A stretch of DNA of 40,745 nt from Cryobacterium sp. PH31-L1 (GCF_030063145.1 NZ_JASISM010000013.1:1-40745); one strand, 5' to 3'. Positions 19,418 through 27,784 are shown, counted from the stretch's first letter. Numbers and translations: made by a program. Notes: generated from the letters alone by a model not told the origin.

Positions 19418-19846
19418 CTAGTCGTCGATGACCGCGCGGCCGTCCCGTGTCAGGGCAGCGAGACTATCTCGCATCGACTGCACCTGAACCGGCGAGTGCC
19501 CAGTCCAATCGACGAGTTCGCCGACCACTTCCACCGGTTCGCGGGTGCGGAAGGAGTGAGTCGGATTGCCGGGGAACTTCTTGTCCGTCACATTGGGGTC
19601 ATCCTCGAGTGCACCTCTCGGTTCGACGATGTAGATGCGTCCCCGGCCGTCCCCTACGGCCAATTCAGCTCCCCAGGTTGCGGCGTCCACCGTTTCCGTC
19701 AAGTAGACATGGTTCGTTCGCCTCCCGGCTTCGAAATTCGAGTCGCGACCAGGGACCAAAAGGTCACCCAGCGCCAAGTCTGCCTTTGTCCCGTGCAACA
19801 GAACACCGGGTTCGTAGACATCGAATGGTTTGGGCTCGCCGGTCAT
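19418..19846 (-). CDS. arr: NAD(+)-rifampin ADP-ribosyltransferase Arr
   Basis: 142 residues. Arr moves ADP-ribose from NAD+ to the ansa-chain hydroxyl of rifamycins and so inactivates them. The protein carries the Arr sequence VLLHGTKADLALGDLL, NHVYLTETVDAATWGAELA, IYIVEPRGALEDDPNVTDKK and FPGNPTHSFRTREPVEVVG. By their spacing His18, Tyr48 and Asp83 correspond to the known active-site His, Tyr and Asp of mycobacterial Arr (19/49/84). The ATG at 19846 has an excellent GGAGGTGA ahead; the open frame extends four codons more. Normal length, so probably active. There is no integron or transposase beside it, so it looks like a chromosomal intrinsic copy. Confidence 0.94.
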   Translation of the reverse strand: MTGEPKPFDVYEPGVLLHGTKADLALGDLLVPGRDSNFEAGRRTNHVYLTETVDAATWGAELAVGDGRGRIYIVEPRGALEDDPNVTDKKFPGNPTHSFRTREPVEVVGELVDWTGHSPVQVQSMRDSLAALTRDGRAVIDD

Positions 19847-19931
19847 TGTCACCTCCACAACGGTTGATAGCAGATCTTAACTCGAAACGTTGGTCCGCGA
19901 CCTCGCCAGAATCCGGCGAGGCGGTCAGCCT

Positions 19932-20249
19932 TTGCTGTGCTCTGCTCTGCTCGTATCCAGCCCGAGCGGCGAGCGGCCGAAGCGACAGATTCATCGCGTG
20001 CACACCGACCAGGTGCTCGGAGCCATTTTCAGGAATGATCGTTTCGGCCGTGCTGCCCTCGGCGCGGAGCTCGGCGACCTGAGTGGCGAGGTGCACTCCC
20101 CCGGGAAGCGGCGTTAAAGATTTGTCGCGGAACGGTGACAACACCAGCACCCGTCCGTATCCGACGGCCAGATCTGCAGTCTCGGCGTTCGATCGGTATT
20201 CACCGTCGATGTACGATCTTCGATTCGGTACGGAAGGCCACTGGGACAA
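19932..20249 (-). pseudogene. C-terminal remnant of a patatin-like phospholipase
   Basis: The segment SYIDGEYRSNAETADLAVGYGRVLVLSPF (from about 20216), followed by GVHLATQVAELRAEGSTAETIIPENGS and PLAARAGYEQSRAQ (to about 19932), matches the last third of bacterial patatin-like phospholipases; DG in YIDGEYRSN is the position of the catalytic Asp motif. The N-terminal part with the oxyanion hole and G-x-S-x-G is absent: an alpha/beta hydrolase gene lies where it should be. The natural stop is also lost and the frame reads into arr. Not functional. Confidence 0.72.
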
Positions 20250-20349
20250 CTAACGGCGACGGCATCCGTCAATTTGACTCCGTAACCGGTTGCAGCTCGA
20301 CCCGCGGTGTTTTTGCGAGCGGGTCTCGTCGAGTCCGACGTCGGGCGGT

Positions 20350-20383
20350 GGAGAGCCCGCCACAGATCAGTAACGGGCTCTCC
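20350..20383 (-). terminator. terminator hairpin after the alpha/beta hydrolase
   Basis: Perfect 10-bp arms GGAGAGCCCG (20350-20359) and CGGGCTCTCC (20374-20383), 14-nt loop, starting nine bases after the hydrolase stop at 20392. Confidence 0.75.
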
Positions 20384-20391
20384 TCAAGTCT

Positions 20392-21240
20392 CTACCTCGC
20401 GAGAAACTCGAGTACGTTCCGGTTCCATTCGTCCGTGTGCGACACCGTGAGTCCGTGCGGAGCACCTTCGATCAGCACGAGTTCGCTGCCGGAGATGGCC
20501 TCGTGTGTACGCTTGCCGCTGACCTCGAACGGCACGATCGTGTCGGAGTCGCCGTGAATCACCAGGGTCGGCACGGTGATTTTCGTCAGGTCGTCGCGAA
20601 AATCCGTGGTCGCAAATGCGGTCGTGCAGTCGAGCGTGCCCTTCGGCGACGCTATTTCGGCGATGTCGAGGTTGTAGGAAATCTGCTCGGAGCTGACCTT
20701 GGGCCTGTTGACCAACGAGGGCTTACCGGCCGTGAAGAACATTTCAAGAAATTCGTGCAGAAATGCCGGCCGGTCGCCAGTCAGTCCATCGTGGAACCAC
20801 TGGGCCAGTCCGGCGTCGACACCGCCCTCGGGGTTGTCCTCCGACTTCCAGAGATACGGTGTTACTGCGCTGGCGAAGACGAGTTTCGCGACACGGTCGG
20901 TGCCGTAAGTGCCGACGTATCGGGCGAGCTCACCGCCGCCCATCGAGAAGCCGATGAGGGTGACCTCGTGCAGGTCGAGGGTGTCGAGCACGAACTTCAG
21001 GTCGGCAGCGAACGTGTCGTAGTCGTATCCGTTCCAGGGCTGGGATGACTGGCCGAACCCGCGGCGGTCGTACGTGATCACCCGGTATCCGGCGTCAACC
21101 AGTGCGGGTACCTGACCTTCCCACGACCTGCCGCTGAGGGGCCAGCCATGAATCAGCACGACGGGCTTGCCGGTGCCAACGTCCTCGTAGTGCAGTTCGA
21201 CGTCGGAATTGTTTGGGGCGGGAACGTTGATGAAAGGCAT
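20392..21240 (-). CDS. alpha/beta hydrolase, non-haem chloroperoxidase-like
   Basis: 282 residues. The fold signatures are VVLIHGWPLSGRSWEGQ, YRVITYDRRGFGQSSQP and the nucleophile elbow GFSMGGGE with Ser99. The acid is in HGDSDTIVPF (Asp231 or Asp233) and the base is His262 in GAPHGL. The HGWP and YDRRGFG motifs are typical of the esterase/cofactor-free haloperoxidase branch; whether it perhydrolyses or hydrolyses esters cannot be read. Start ATG 21240 with AAGGAGAGAGT ahead. It has its own terminator and appears monocistronic. Confidence 0.9.
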   Translation of the reverse strand: MPFINVPAPNNSDVELHYEDVGTGKPVVLIHGWPLSGRSWEGQVPALVDAGYRVITYDRRGFGQSSQPWNGYDYDTFAADLKFVLDTLDLHEVTLIGFSMGGGELARYVGTYGTDRVAKLVFASAVTPYLWKSEDNPEGGVDAGLAQWFHDGLTGDRPAFLHEFLEMFFTAGKPSLVNRPKVSSEQISYNLDIAEIASPKGTLDCTTAFATTDFRDDLTKITVPTLVIHGDSDTIVPFEVSGKRTHEAISGSELVLIEGAPHGLTVSHTDEWNRNVLEFLAR

Positions 21241-21345
21241 ACTCTCTCCTTGTTATTGGGATTGTTCCTTGACCGTATTCGGGATGTTCGCGGGGCGGAA
21301 TCAGGATTTGCTAGGAGAAGGCTGAATTATTCGATCACAGGTCCT

Positions 21346-21684
21346 GCCCCATTCGTCTTAGCTCTCTTGTGTTTCGTGCTGCTCATCGCGTGGCTCATGC
21401 AGGCTTGGGCTGTCATAGGCGTCGGTACCATCAAAATGGTCGCCTATATCGGTAGCGCCCCGGTGATCTCCGCCCTGACGACGCACGTGCTGCGCGCGAT
21501 TGTCGCGCTCTCTCTGGCGTTCGTCACTGAGGCCTGGCAGATTTATGTGCTCATCATCGTGCTTCAGGCCGCCTCGGCCACGTTCCCCCCGGCATTGCAG
21601 GCCCTCATCCCGGCCGTACCTCCGAAAGCGAGCGACTACATCCGGGCGCTATCGCTGTCTCGTTTGGCCTACGACCTTGAATCT
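21346..21684 (+). pseudogene. MFS transporter remnant
   Basis: The plus-strand frame shows KMVAYIGSAPVISALTTHVLRAIVAL, then AFVTEAWQIYVLIIVLQAASATFPPALQALIPAV and DYIRALSLSRLAYDLES. These are consecutive motifs from the N-terminal half of a major-facilitator transporter. The loop normally between helices 2 and 3 is shortened, the first helix has no proper start, and after LES the frame leaves the family. Only about 110 of 400 residues remain. Confidence 0.72.
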
Positions 21685-21784
21685 GATGAAACTGGCACTC
21701 AGGATTCGCTACTCGCCGTGGGGTACTCTGCCAAGGAAGACATTGGCGGTTCATTCGTGGACTGTGGGCAGAGAAGTAGGTGAA

Positions 21785-22246
21785 ATGATGCTGAAGCGAG
21801 CGGTACGGCGGGTTATTGCACCCGTCTATGTGTCGCCTTTTGTCTCCTTTCTTGCTCTGGTCGCGTTACTCTTTGCGGTGTTTGCCATTCACTCCGAAGC
21901 CACCGGGCATGCCGTGCACATCCCGGCCCCTGCTTCGACCAGTGTTGCTGCTTCATCGGCTGTGGCTGAGCAACAGGCGTCGGTGATGGTTATGGCCGCT
22001 GTCATGGCCGCTCCCGTCATCGCGGCGATCACGTCCGGAAGCCTGAACGGAATGCTGGATTGCGCTCTGCTGGCAATGACGTGCATCGTACTACTCACCC
22101 TTGTCGTCATGGTGTTCCTAACTCGGCTTCCTGCCACGTATCGGCGGCTTCTCGATGCCGGCGGCCTCATCCTGAACTCTTGGCGCACCGCCGCGCTGCC
22201 CGTTCAGCGCCCCAGTCTCACCCTCCTGTCCATCTGTCGCGTTTAG
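21785..22246 (+). CDS. DUF6153-like membrane protein of the copper island
   Basis: 153 residues from MMLKRAVRRVI (ATG 21785, Shine-Dalgarno GTAGGTGA). There is one helix near residues 15-35 (FLALVALLFAVFAIHSEATGH), a Ser/Ala/Met-rich middle, and a second helix around DCALLAMTCIVLLTLVVMVFL. A first helix ending in H, a Met-rich centre and the C-A-L-L-A-M-x-C second helix are the plan of the DUF6153 proteins that accompany actinobacterial copper genes. Possibly a metal-binding membrane protein; no function is established. DUF305 follows 97 bases later. Confidence 0.65.
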   Translation: MMLKRAVRRVIAPVYVSPFVSFLALVALLFAVFAIHSEATGHAVHIPAPASTSVAASSAVAEQQASVMVMAAVMAAPVIAAITSGSLNGMLDCALLAMTCIVLLTLVVMVFLTRLPATYRRLLDAGGLILNSWRTAALPVQRPSLTLLSICRV

Positions 22247-22343
22247 ACCGAGATGACGTTCCGAGCCAGCATCTGGCTTCGGAACTTCGCCGTGCCCTCG
22301 GCTCCTCGGTCTCTACTACTACTTAACGACGAATGGATGAACG

Positions 22344-22937
22344 ATGCTCAACCCACGAACTTTTCTATATGCGACTGTGGCCCTCGCGGCCACACTGACT
22401 CTCAGCTCCTGTGCCGGTGGCAGTCCCGCCACCGACTCAGCAAGCCCCTCCGCCAGCCAAACCACAGCGGCCTTCAACTCAGCGGACGTATCGTTCGCGC
22501 AGATGATGATCCCCCATCACGAGCAGGCCGTTCAAATGAGCGATGACCTCCTTGCGAAGGCCGGTATCGACCAAAGCGTCACCGATCTCGCAACCGAGAT
22601 CAAGGCTGCCCAAGAACCCGAGATCACGCAGCTGAAAGACTGGTTGACGGCGTGGGGCGAGGATGACAGCAGCATGGACGGCATGTCCGGCATGGGCGGC
22701 GGCTCCGACGGAATGATGTCCGACGACGACATGATGGCCCTGCAGGACGCTTCGGGAGTAGAGGCCAGCACCCTGTTCCTCGAACAGATGACGGTACACC
22801 ATGAGGGCGCTGTCGCGATGGCGCAGCTCGAAATCGATGACGGTGAGAATGCGGACGCTCAGGCGATGGCCGCCAACATCGTCAAAACGCAGACGGCTGA
22901 GATCGCCGTCATGGCCGATCTCCTCGCCGCGCTCTAA
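22344..22937 (+). CDS. DUF305 lipoprotein
   Basis: 197 residues with lipobox LSSC (Cys23). Two repeats of the ferritin-like DUF305 motif are seen: FAQMMIPHHEQAVQMSDDLL (about 51-70) and FLEQMTVHHEGAVAMAQLEI (about 145-164), each with an HH pair and following Met. Between them is a Met/Asp/Gly-rich insert (SSMDGMSGMGGGSDGMMSDDDMMAL) that suggests binding of soft metals. The family is commonly located in copper-resistance islands of actinobacteria; direct copper binding is inference. A terminator hairpin follows at 22950. Confidence 0.9.
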   Translation: MLNPRTFLYATVALAATLTLSSCAGGSPATDSASPSASQTTAAFNSADVSFAQMMIPHHEQAVQMSDDLLAKAGIDQSVTDLATEIKAAQEPEITQLKDWLTAWGEDDSSMDGMSGMGGGSDGMMSDDDMMALQDASGVEASTLFLEQMTVHHEGAVAMAQLEIDDGENADAQAMAANIVKTQTAEIAVMADLLAAL

Positions 22938-22949
22938 AGAGACACGTTC

Positions 22950-22977
22950 GGCGCGCTGTTCTTTGGAACAGCGCGCC
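22950..22977 (+). terminator. terminator hairpin after DUF305 gene
   Basis: Perfect 12-bp arms GGCGCGCTGTTC (22950-22961) and GAACAGCGCGCC (22966-22977) with a TTTG loop, 12 bases past the DUF305 stop. It separates that gene from the M23 peptidase operon. Confidence 0.8.
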
Positions 22978-23024
22978 CGTGGAGCCCAGCCTTCGTTTCC
23001 CGAATGACCCGCAAGGACATAAGA

Positions 23025-23084
23025 ATGCATCGCCGTTACACTCCCCCTCTGGTTCACCTCGCTAGCGCGGTAATCCGTGGATAG
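23025..23084 (+). CDS. 19-codon micro-ORF overlapping the first M23 gene
   Basis: ATG at 23025 with AAGGA about nine bases ahead encodes MHRRYTPPLVHLASAVIRG and stops at 23082-23084, overlapping the GTG start of the M23 gene by eight bases. The M23 gene itself has no Shine-Dalgarno, so it could be translated by coupling from this ORF. The same 8-base overlap recurs at the next two junctions of this operon. It may be only a coupling leader. Confidence 0.4.
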   Translation: MHRRYTPPLVHLASAVIRG

Positions 23085-23928
23085 CACCGGTCACGTCGCC
23101 ACGGCGCCCCTAATCTCCGGTGCCACTCCCCCCATGACGCGACGCGATCTGCGCGCCATGGAAGCCATGCTGAGGACGGGGCGATCCGGCCCGTCGGAAG
23201 CTGCCCCACCCGCGAAGGTTGTTCCTCGGCAGATCCCGCTTCGCCAACGTGCTGCGGCCGGCAGCGCCATGGCGATGATCGCACTGTTCGCGATCAGTAC
23301 GTCGCTGCCCGCGCTTGTGGTCAAGACGAACACGCCACAGGCCGCTGCTAGCAGCGCCGCCCCGACGAACGATTTACAAAGCGTCAGCGCCGCTGGGGTA
23401 GCATCCGTTCTCATTGAACGCGACGGGTACGCCATCACGGAAGCGCCCGAACCGGCCTCGTACACCGACGTCGCCAGCAATGGGAAGTGGGCGAGCCTGA
23501 GTCCGGGCCAGATCAGCGATAAAGGCTGGGCCTTACCGGTTCTGGGCCGGATCTCGAGCCCGTTCGGTTCTCGCCCGAACAAGCCCGTGGATGGTGTCGG
23601 TGACTTCCACAACGGAACCGACATTGCCGCGCCCTGCGGGCAGCCCGTCTTTGCCGCCACCGGAGGGAAAATTGTCACCTCGGGCTATCAGGGTTCCTAC
23701 GGCAACTGGGTCCTCATCGACCACGGTAACGGCGTCGAGACGGGATATGCCCACAACAGTCAGCTTCTCGTGGACTCCGGTCAGCTAGTTGTGGCCGGTG
23801 AGATCATCGCGATCGTGGGCTCAACCGGTGCATCCAGCGGCTGCCACGTACATTTTGAAACACGCGTCGACGGTGAACGCATCGATGCGGAACCATTCAT
23901 GAACGCTCGGGGGGTCTCTCTTGGCTGA
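23077..23928 (+). CDS. M23/LytM family metallopeptidase, membrane-anchored
   Basis: 283 residues. The cytoplasmic N-terminus contains TRRDLRAMEAML, then one membrane helix (about 62-82), a linker, and a C-terminal M23 domain from about 150. Zinc ligands are His178 and Asp182 in FHNGTDIAAPCG and His259 in CHVHFET; His226 in YAHNS is the expected catalytic base. Such enzymes cut peptidoglycan cross-links outside the cell. The last 130 residues are closely similar to the next gene's C-terminus. Start GTG 23077, overlapping a micro-ORF; TTG 23921 of the next gene overlaps its stop by eight bases. Confidence 0.88.
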   Translation: MDSTGHVATAPLISGATPPMTRRDLRAMEAMLRTGRSGPSEAAPPAKVVPRQIPLRQRAAAGSAMAMIALFAISTSLPALVVKTNTPQAAASSAAPTNDLQSVSAAGVASVLIERDGYAITEAPEPASYTDVASNGKWASLSPGQISDKGWALPVLGRISSPFGSRPNKPVDGVGDFHNGTDIAAPCGQPVFAATGGKIVTSGYQGSYGNWVLIDHGNGVETGYAHNSQLLVDSGQLVVAGEIIAIVGSTGASSGCHVHFETRVDGERIDAEPFMNARGVSLG

Positions 23929-25174
23929 GCACAGGACTCTCGCGAGGATCGCAGTTGTCGCGGTGACGGCATTGTGGTTACTCGGAGTCGCCGGGCCGGC
24001 CCAGGCGGTGGAGTATCCGAGCTGGTCTGATGTGGAAAGTGCTCGATCGTCCGAAGCCAGCACACAAGCGCAGGTCACGGAGTTGACCGCACTGATCTCG
24101 GGTCTCACGACCGAAGTGGATGTCGCCCGTGCGGAAGCAGATCGGCGCGCGACCGACTATGAAGCCGCCCAAAGCGCGTTCGACGGGGCAACCTTGCGGG
24201 CGACCAATTTGCAGAGCCAAGCGGATGAGGCCTCGGCCGCTGCCGTCGTCTCCGGAGAGCAGGCCGGCCGGCTCGCGGCGATGCTCGCCCGCACGGGAAA
24301 CAGCGATCTGTCGCTGTCCCTGTTCGTGGACGGGTCCAGCGCCAGCGACCTCCTGAATCAACTCGGTTCGATGAGCAAGCTGACGCAGCGAATGAGTCTG
24401 GTCTATGATTCCGCGGCGGCCGACCGAAATTCCGCCCGATCACTTACGGATCAGGCACAGAGTGCACAGCAAGCACTTGGCGCCCTGGCCGAGACGGCCG
24501 AGACTGCGCTGGCCGAGGCGATGGCCGCGAGCATCCGCGTTGAGACGGCACTGGCCGACCAGCAAGCAGTAGCCGCAACCCTGCAGGCTCAGCTTGCAGT
24601 ACTCACCGAGGATCGGGCCGCGACAGAAGTCGACTACACCGCAGGTGAAGTAATCCGCCGAGCGGCCGAAGCTGCTGCCGCCAAAGCGCGAGCCGAACAG
24701 GTTGCGGCAGCGGCCGCGGCAGCGAGCAGACCGGCCGGCGGCAGCAGCAGCAGCACACCCAGTGGACAAGGCTGGACTTTGCCCGTGTCGGGATGGATCA
24801 GCTCGGCATACGGGGCCCGCCCCAACAAGCCCGTAGCCGGAGTCGGTGCGTTCCACTATGGAACCGACATCGCCGCGAGCTGCGGACGCAACGTTCACGC
24901 CGCATCCGCTGGAACGGTCGTCTACGCCGGCTGGCTCGGATCCTACGGCAATTGGGTTCTCATCGACCACGGTGACGGCACCCAGACAGGATACGCACAC
25001 AACAGTTCCCTCTTGGTTAGCACCGGGCAGCAGGTGTCCACCGGCACCACCGTTGCGCTCGTGGGCAACACAGGCGCGTCCTCGGGCTGCCACGTGCATT
25101 TTGAAACCCGAGTCAACGGTGCACGCGTCAATCCACAAACCTTCATGAGCGATCGGGGAGTCACCCTTGGTTAG
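23921..25174 (+). CDS. M23/LytM metallopeptidase with coiled coil, secreted
   Basis: 417 residues. Signal peptide (about 1-30, ending AGPAQA), then a long Ala/Glu/Gln-rich coiled coil (about 38-270) of the EnvC/PcsB type, a Ser/Gly linker, and an M23 domain (about 286-417). It carries the ligands FHYGTDIAASCG and CHVHFETRV and the base in YAHNS. It is likely a cell-wall hydrolase or hydrolase activator at the envelope. Start TTG 23921 (L in the upstream frame), eight bases before the upstream stop; its own stop overlaps the next TTG by eight bases. The M23 domain is a near-duplicate of the previous gene's. Confidence 0.9.
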   Translation: MAEHRTLARIAVVAVTALWLLGVAGPAQAVEYPSWSDVESARSSEASTQAQVTELTALISGLTTEVDVARAEADRRATDYEAAQSAFDGATLRATNLQSQADEASAAAVVSGEQAGRLAAMLARTGNSDLSLSLFVDGSSASDLLNQLGSMSKLTQRMSLVYDSAAADRNSARSLTDQAQSAQQALGALAETAETALAEAMAASIRVETALADQQAVAATLQAQLAVLTEDRAATEVDYTAGEVIRRAAEAAAAKARAEQVAAAAAAASRPAGGSSSSTPSGQGWTLPVSGWISSAYGARPNKPVAGVGAFHYGTDIAASCGRNVHAASAGTVVYAGWLGSYGNWVLIDHGDGTQTGYAHNSSLLVSTGQQVSTGTTVALVGNTGASSGCHVHFETRVNGARVNPQTFMSDRGVTLG

Positions 25175-26135
25175 TTTGCCCCATTCTCAACGCCGGGCCC
25201 AGGCCCTCACCGTGCTGTTCGTGAGCTTGGTCGCCCTTACGGGTTGTTCGGCCAGCGCTTCGAACTCGGCAGCAGGGTCGCTCGGCACCGCTCCGGTTCC
25301 GAACGCTTTCGAGCACGTGCACGGCCTCGGAGCCGATCCGCTGACGGGAGAGACCTATGCGGCCACGCACCACGGGGTATGGCTCGTCCCGACCGGAGCT
25401 CTTCCGGATAGCTACTTGGCGGGGGCGCCCCGACCCGATACAGCGCAACCGATTCAGATAGCCGGTCTGGCGCAGGACACGATGGGCTTTACCGTCGCCG
25501 CGCCCGGCCAACTGCTGGCGTCCGGTCATCCCGATCCGGCTGCACCGAGCGACCTCGCGCTTCCGAATCTGGGACTCATTTCCAGCATGGACGGGGCGTC
25601 ATCCTGGACGACAGTGTCGCTGGCGGGCAAGACCGACTTTCACGACCTGGATGCCGTCCCTCTCGACGACGGCACCCTCCGCGTCTACGGCTACGACGCG
25701 GGCGCCGGGGCGATCGCCGTCAGCGACGATTCCGGCCTCACTTGGTCGCCTGGGGCGGTCCTCGCGCTCCGCGACCTGGCTGCGGACTCATCCCAGGCCG
25801 ATCGACTCTACGCGACAACCGTAGACGGTCTCATGATGAGCACCGATGCAGGCCGAACGTTCGCCACAGTGGTTGGCGCTCCAGCGCTCCTCCTGGTCGA
25901 TGCCGTCGAAACCGACGCCGACAGCCAATTGGTGGGGATCGATCCGAGTGGCGCGGTCTGGCGCCAGACCGCCGACACGTGGACACAAACCGGAACGACC
26001 GGACGCGCCCCCGAAGCGTTCACCGTCGTCGGCGGCGGCCCCTCCCCGTGGCTCCTCATCGCTGACGCTACCGGCATCGCCGCCAGCGACGACGACGGTG
26101 CCACATGGACCTCGCTGATTTCACTGGCCGACTGA
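25167..26135 (+). CDS. F510_1955-type lipoprotein (sialidase/BNR-like propeller)
   Basis: 322 residues from TTG 25167. The lipobox is ALTGC. The family motif follows at once: NAFEHVHGLGADPLTGETYAATHHGVW. Repeated strand units with Asp-rich turns (ISSMDGASSWTTVSL, AVSDDSGLTWSP, MMSTDAGRTFATV, AASDDDGATWTSL) are BNR/Asp-box repeats of a beta-propeller. Annotated in databases as F510_1955 family glycosylhydrolase, though no glycosidase activity is evident from sequence. It is typical of actinobacterial copper islands next to multicopper oxidases. Translation is probably coupled to the M23 gene. Confidence 0.85.
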   Translation: MVSLPHSQRRAQALTVLFVSLVALTGCSASASNSAAGSLGTAPVPNAFEHVHGLGADPLTGETYAATHHGVWLVPTGALPDSYLAGAPRPDTAQPIQIAGLAQDTMGFTVAAPGQLLASGHPDPAAPSDLALPNLGLISSMDGASSWTTVSLAGKTDFHDLDAVPLDDGTLRVYGYDAGAGAIAVSDDSGLTWSPGAVLALRDLAADSSQADRLYATTVDGLMMSTDAGRTFATVVGAPALLLVDAVETDADSQLVGIDPSGAVWRQTADTWTQTGTTGRAPEAFTVVGGGPSPWLLIADATGIAASDDDGATWTSLISLAD

Positions 26136-26199
26136 CACCGACCGCTGACCGACACCGGCCATCCGACCGACGTCCGCATCATCGATTGAAGGAAATTTG

Positions 26200-27705
26200 A
26201 TGAATTCGTCTTTCACCCGTCGAGCCTTTCTCGGCGCTTCCCTTGCTATGACGACCACTGCTGCACTGGCCTCCTGCGCGCCGTCGGCGCCTCCGGCCGC
26301 ACAAGTGGTCGATCGCATCCTGCCAACGGATCGGCTCGTTTCACAGTACGAAGACGCTCGCCCCTCGAACGGGACAACGATCACGCAGAAACTCAGCGCA
26401 GGCGTGTTCGACACGACCGTCGCCGGGATTGCACTGACCACCTGGGGATACAACGGGGCTCTCAATGGGCCCGTCATCCGCACCAAAACCGGGAACACAC
26501 TCAACGTCCCGGTCACCAATACGCTCGCGGAATCGACAAGCGTGCACTGGCACGGCCTGGCCCTGCGCAATGACAATGATGGGGTGCCGGGTGTGACGCA
26601 ACCGGCGATCGCTGCCGGCGGCGACTTTGAATATAAGTTTCGACTCAACCAGCCCGGCACTTACTGGTATCACTCACACGTTGACATGCAACGCGAACGC
26701 GGCCTCTCCGGCGCGCTCATCATCGAGGACCAGCGTGAGCCGTTGCTCTACGACCAGGAATGGGTCATCCTCCTCGATGACTGGCTCGACGGCATCAGCG
26801 GCACCCCCGAGGACGCTCTCGACGAACTTTCCACGGGTATGGACATGTCCGGCATGGATATGCCCATGACCCACATGCTGATGGGCGCCAGCAGCACGTA
26901 CCTGGGTGGCGACGCCGGGGATGTACGCATTCCCGCCCACCTCTTCAATGGAAAGGCCACAGAGGATGCGGAGGTATTCCAGAGCCGACCGGGCAACCGT
27001 ATTCGTTTGCGGATCATCAACGCGGCCGGAGACACCGCCTACCGGGTGGGTGTGCCGGGCCAGAAGATAACCCTGACGCACACGGACGGGTTCCCGGTAA
27101 AACACGAGGATGTCGACGCGGTCGTGCTTGGCATGGGCGAACGCATCGATGCGATCCTCACCGTTCAGGACGGATACACGCCGCTTCTGGCCATCCCCGA
27201 GGGGAAGGACGGCCGCGCGTACGGCCTCATCAGCACGGGTAGCGGCACCGCCCCAGACGCCGCCACACTTCCGTCAACCCTGGACGGCACAGTCACCGAC
27301 GGCGGGCGTCTCACCGCAGACGAATCCGTTCTCCTCACCGCCACGAAACCCGACCGCATCCACACCATGCGTCTAACCGGCAGCATGGGAAAGTATGACT
27401 GGAGCATCAATGGGCGTCGCTTCGATATGAAGAAACCGTTCGCGGGCGCCTTTGATATCAGTCTGGATGAACGCGTCCAGGTCAAGATGGTGAATGACAC
27501 CAGCATGTGGCACCCCATGCACCTGCACGGACACAGCTTCCAACTGAGCAACAACGGCGCACGCAAAGACACGGTAATCGTCCGTCCAAAAGAGACCGTC
27601 ACGTTTGAATTTGACGCCGACAACCCCGGACAGTGGATCGCCCACTGCCACAACGCCTACCACGCTGAACGCGGCATGATCGGACTGTTCTCCTACGTGC
27701 GTTGA
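26200..27705 (+). CDS. multicopper oxidase, Met-rich (CueO-like)
   Basis: 501 residues from ATG 26200 (GAAGGAA ahead); the TTG at 26197 is an alternative. The Tat-like signal FTRRAFLG is followed by ALASC, which could also be a lipobox. Copper-binding motifs are HWHG (116-119), WYHSH (156-160), HPMHLHGHSF (His438, 441, 443) and HCHNAYHAERGM (482-493, Met493 as probable type-1 axial ligand). A Met-rich insert STGMDMSGMDMPMTHMLMG (about 211-229) resembles the Cu(I)-binding segment of CueO. It probably oxidises Cu(I) to Cu(II) outside the membrane. Confidence 0.93.
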   Translation: MNSSFTRRAFLGASLAMTTTAALASCAPSAPPAAQVVDRILPTDRLVSQYEDARPSNGTTITQKLSAGVFDTTVAGIALTTWGYNGALNGPVIRTKTGNTLNVPVTNTLAESTSVHWHGLALRNDNDGVPGVTQPAIAAGGDFEYKFRLNQPGTYWYHSHVDMQRERGLSGALIIEDQREPLLYDQEWVILLDDWLDGISGTPEDALDELSTGMDMSGMDMPMTHMLMGASSTYLGGDAGDVRIPAHLFNGKATEDAEVFQSRPGNRIRLRIINAAGDTAYRVGVPGQKITLTHTDGFPVKHEDVDAVVLGMGERIDAILTVQDGYTPLLAIPEGKDGRAYGLISTGSGTAPDAATLPSTLDGTVTDGGRLTADESVLLTATKPDRIHTMRLTGSMGKYDWSINGRRFDMKKPFAGAFDISLDERVQVKMVNDTSMWHPMHLHGHSFQLSNNGARKDTVIVRPKETVTFEFDADNPGQWIAHCHNAYHAERGMIGLFSYVR

Positions 27706-27768
27706 CACGCCGCAGGCGGCGAGAATCGCAGCAGCTCGGGGCATTCGGCAGAAATCCAGTACCAATGG

Positions 27769-27784
27769 ATACCCCTAGAGGTAT
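27769..27784 (+). promoter_or_regulatory. CsoR-type copper operator
   Basis: ATACCCCTAGAGGTAT is a near-palindrome matching the ATACCC...GGGTAT pattern of CsoR sites. It ends 35 bases before the SHOCT start, and a possible -10 TATATT (27782-27787) overlaps it, so bound repressor would block RNA polymerase. The regulator gene is not in the window. Similarity to known CsoR sites is from memory. Confidence 0.65.
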
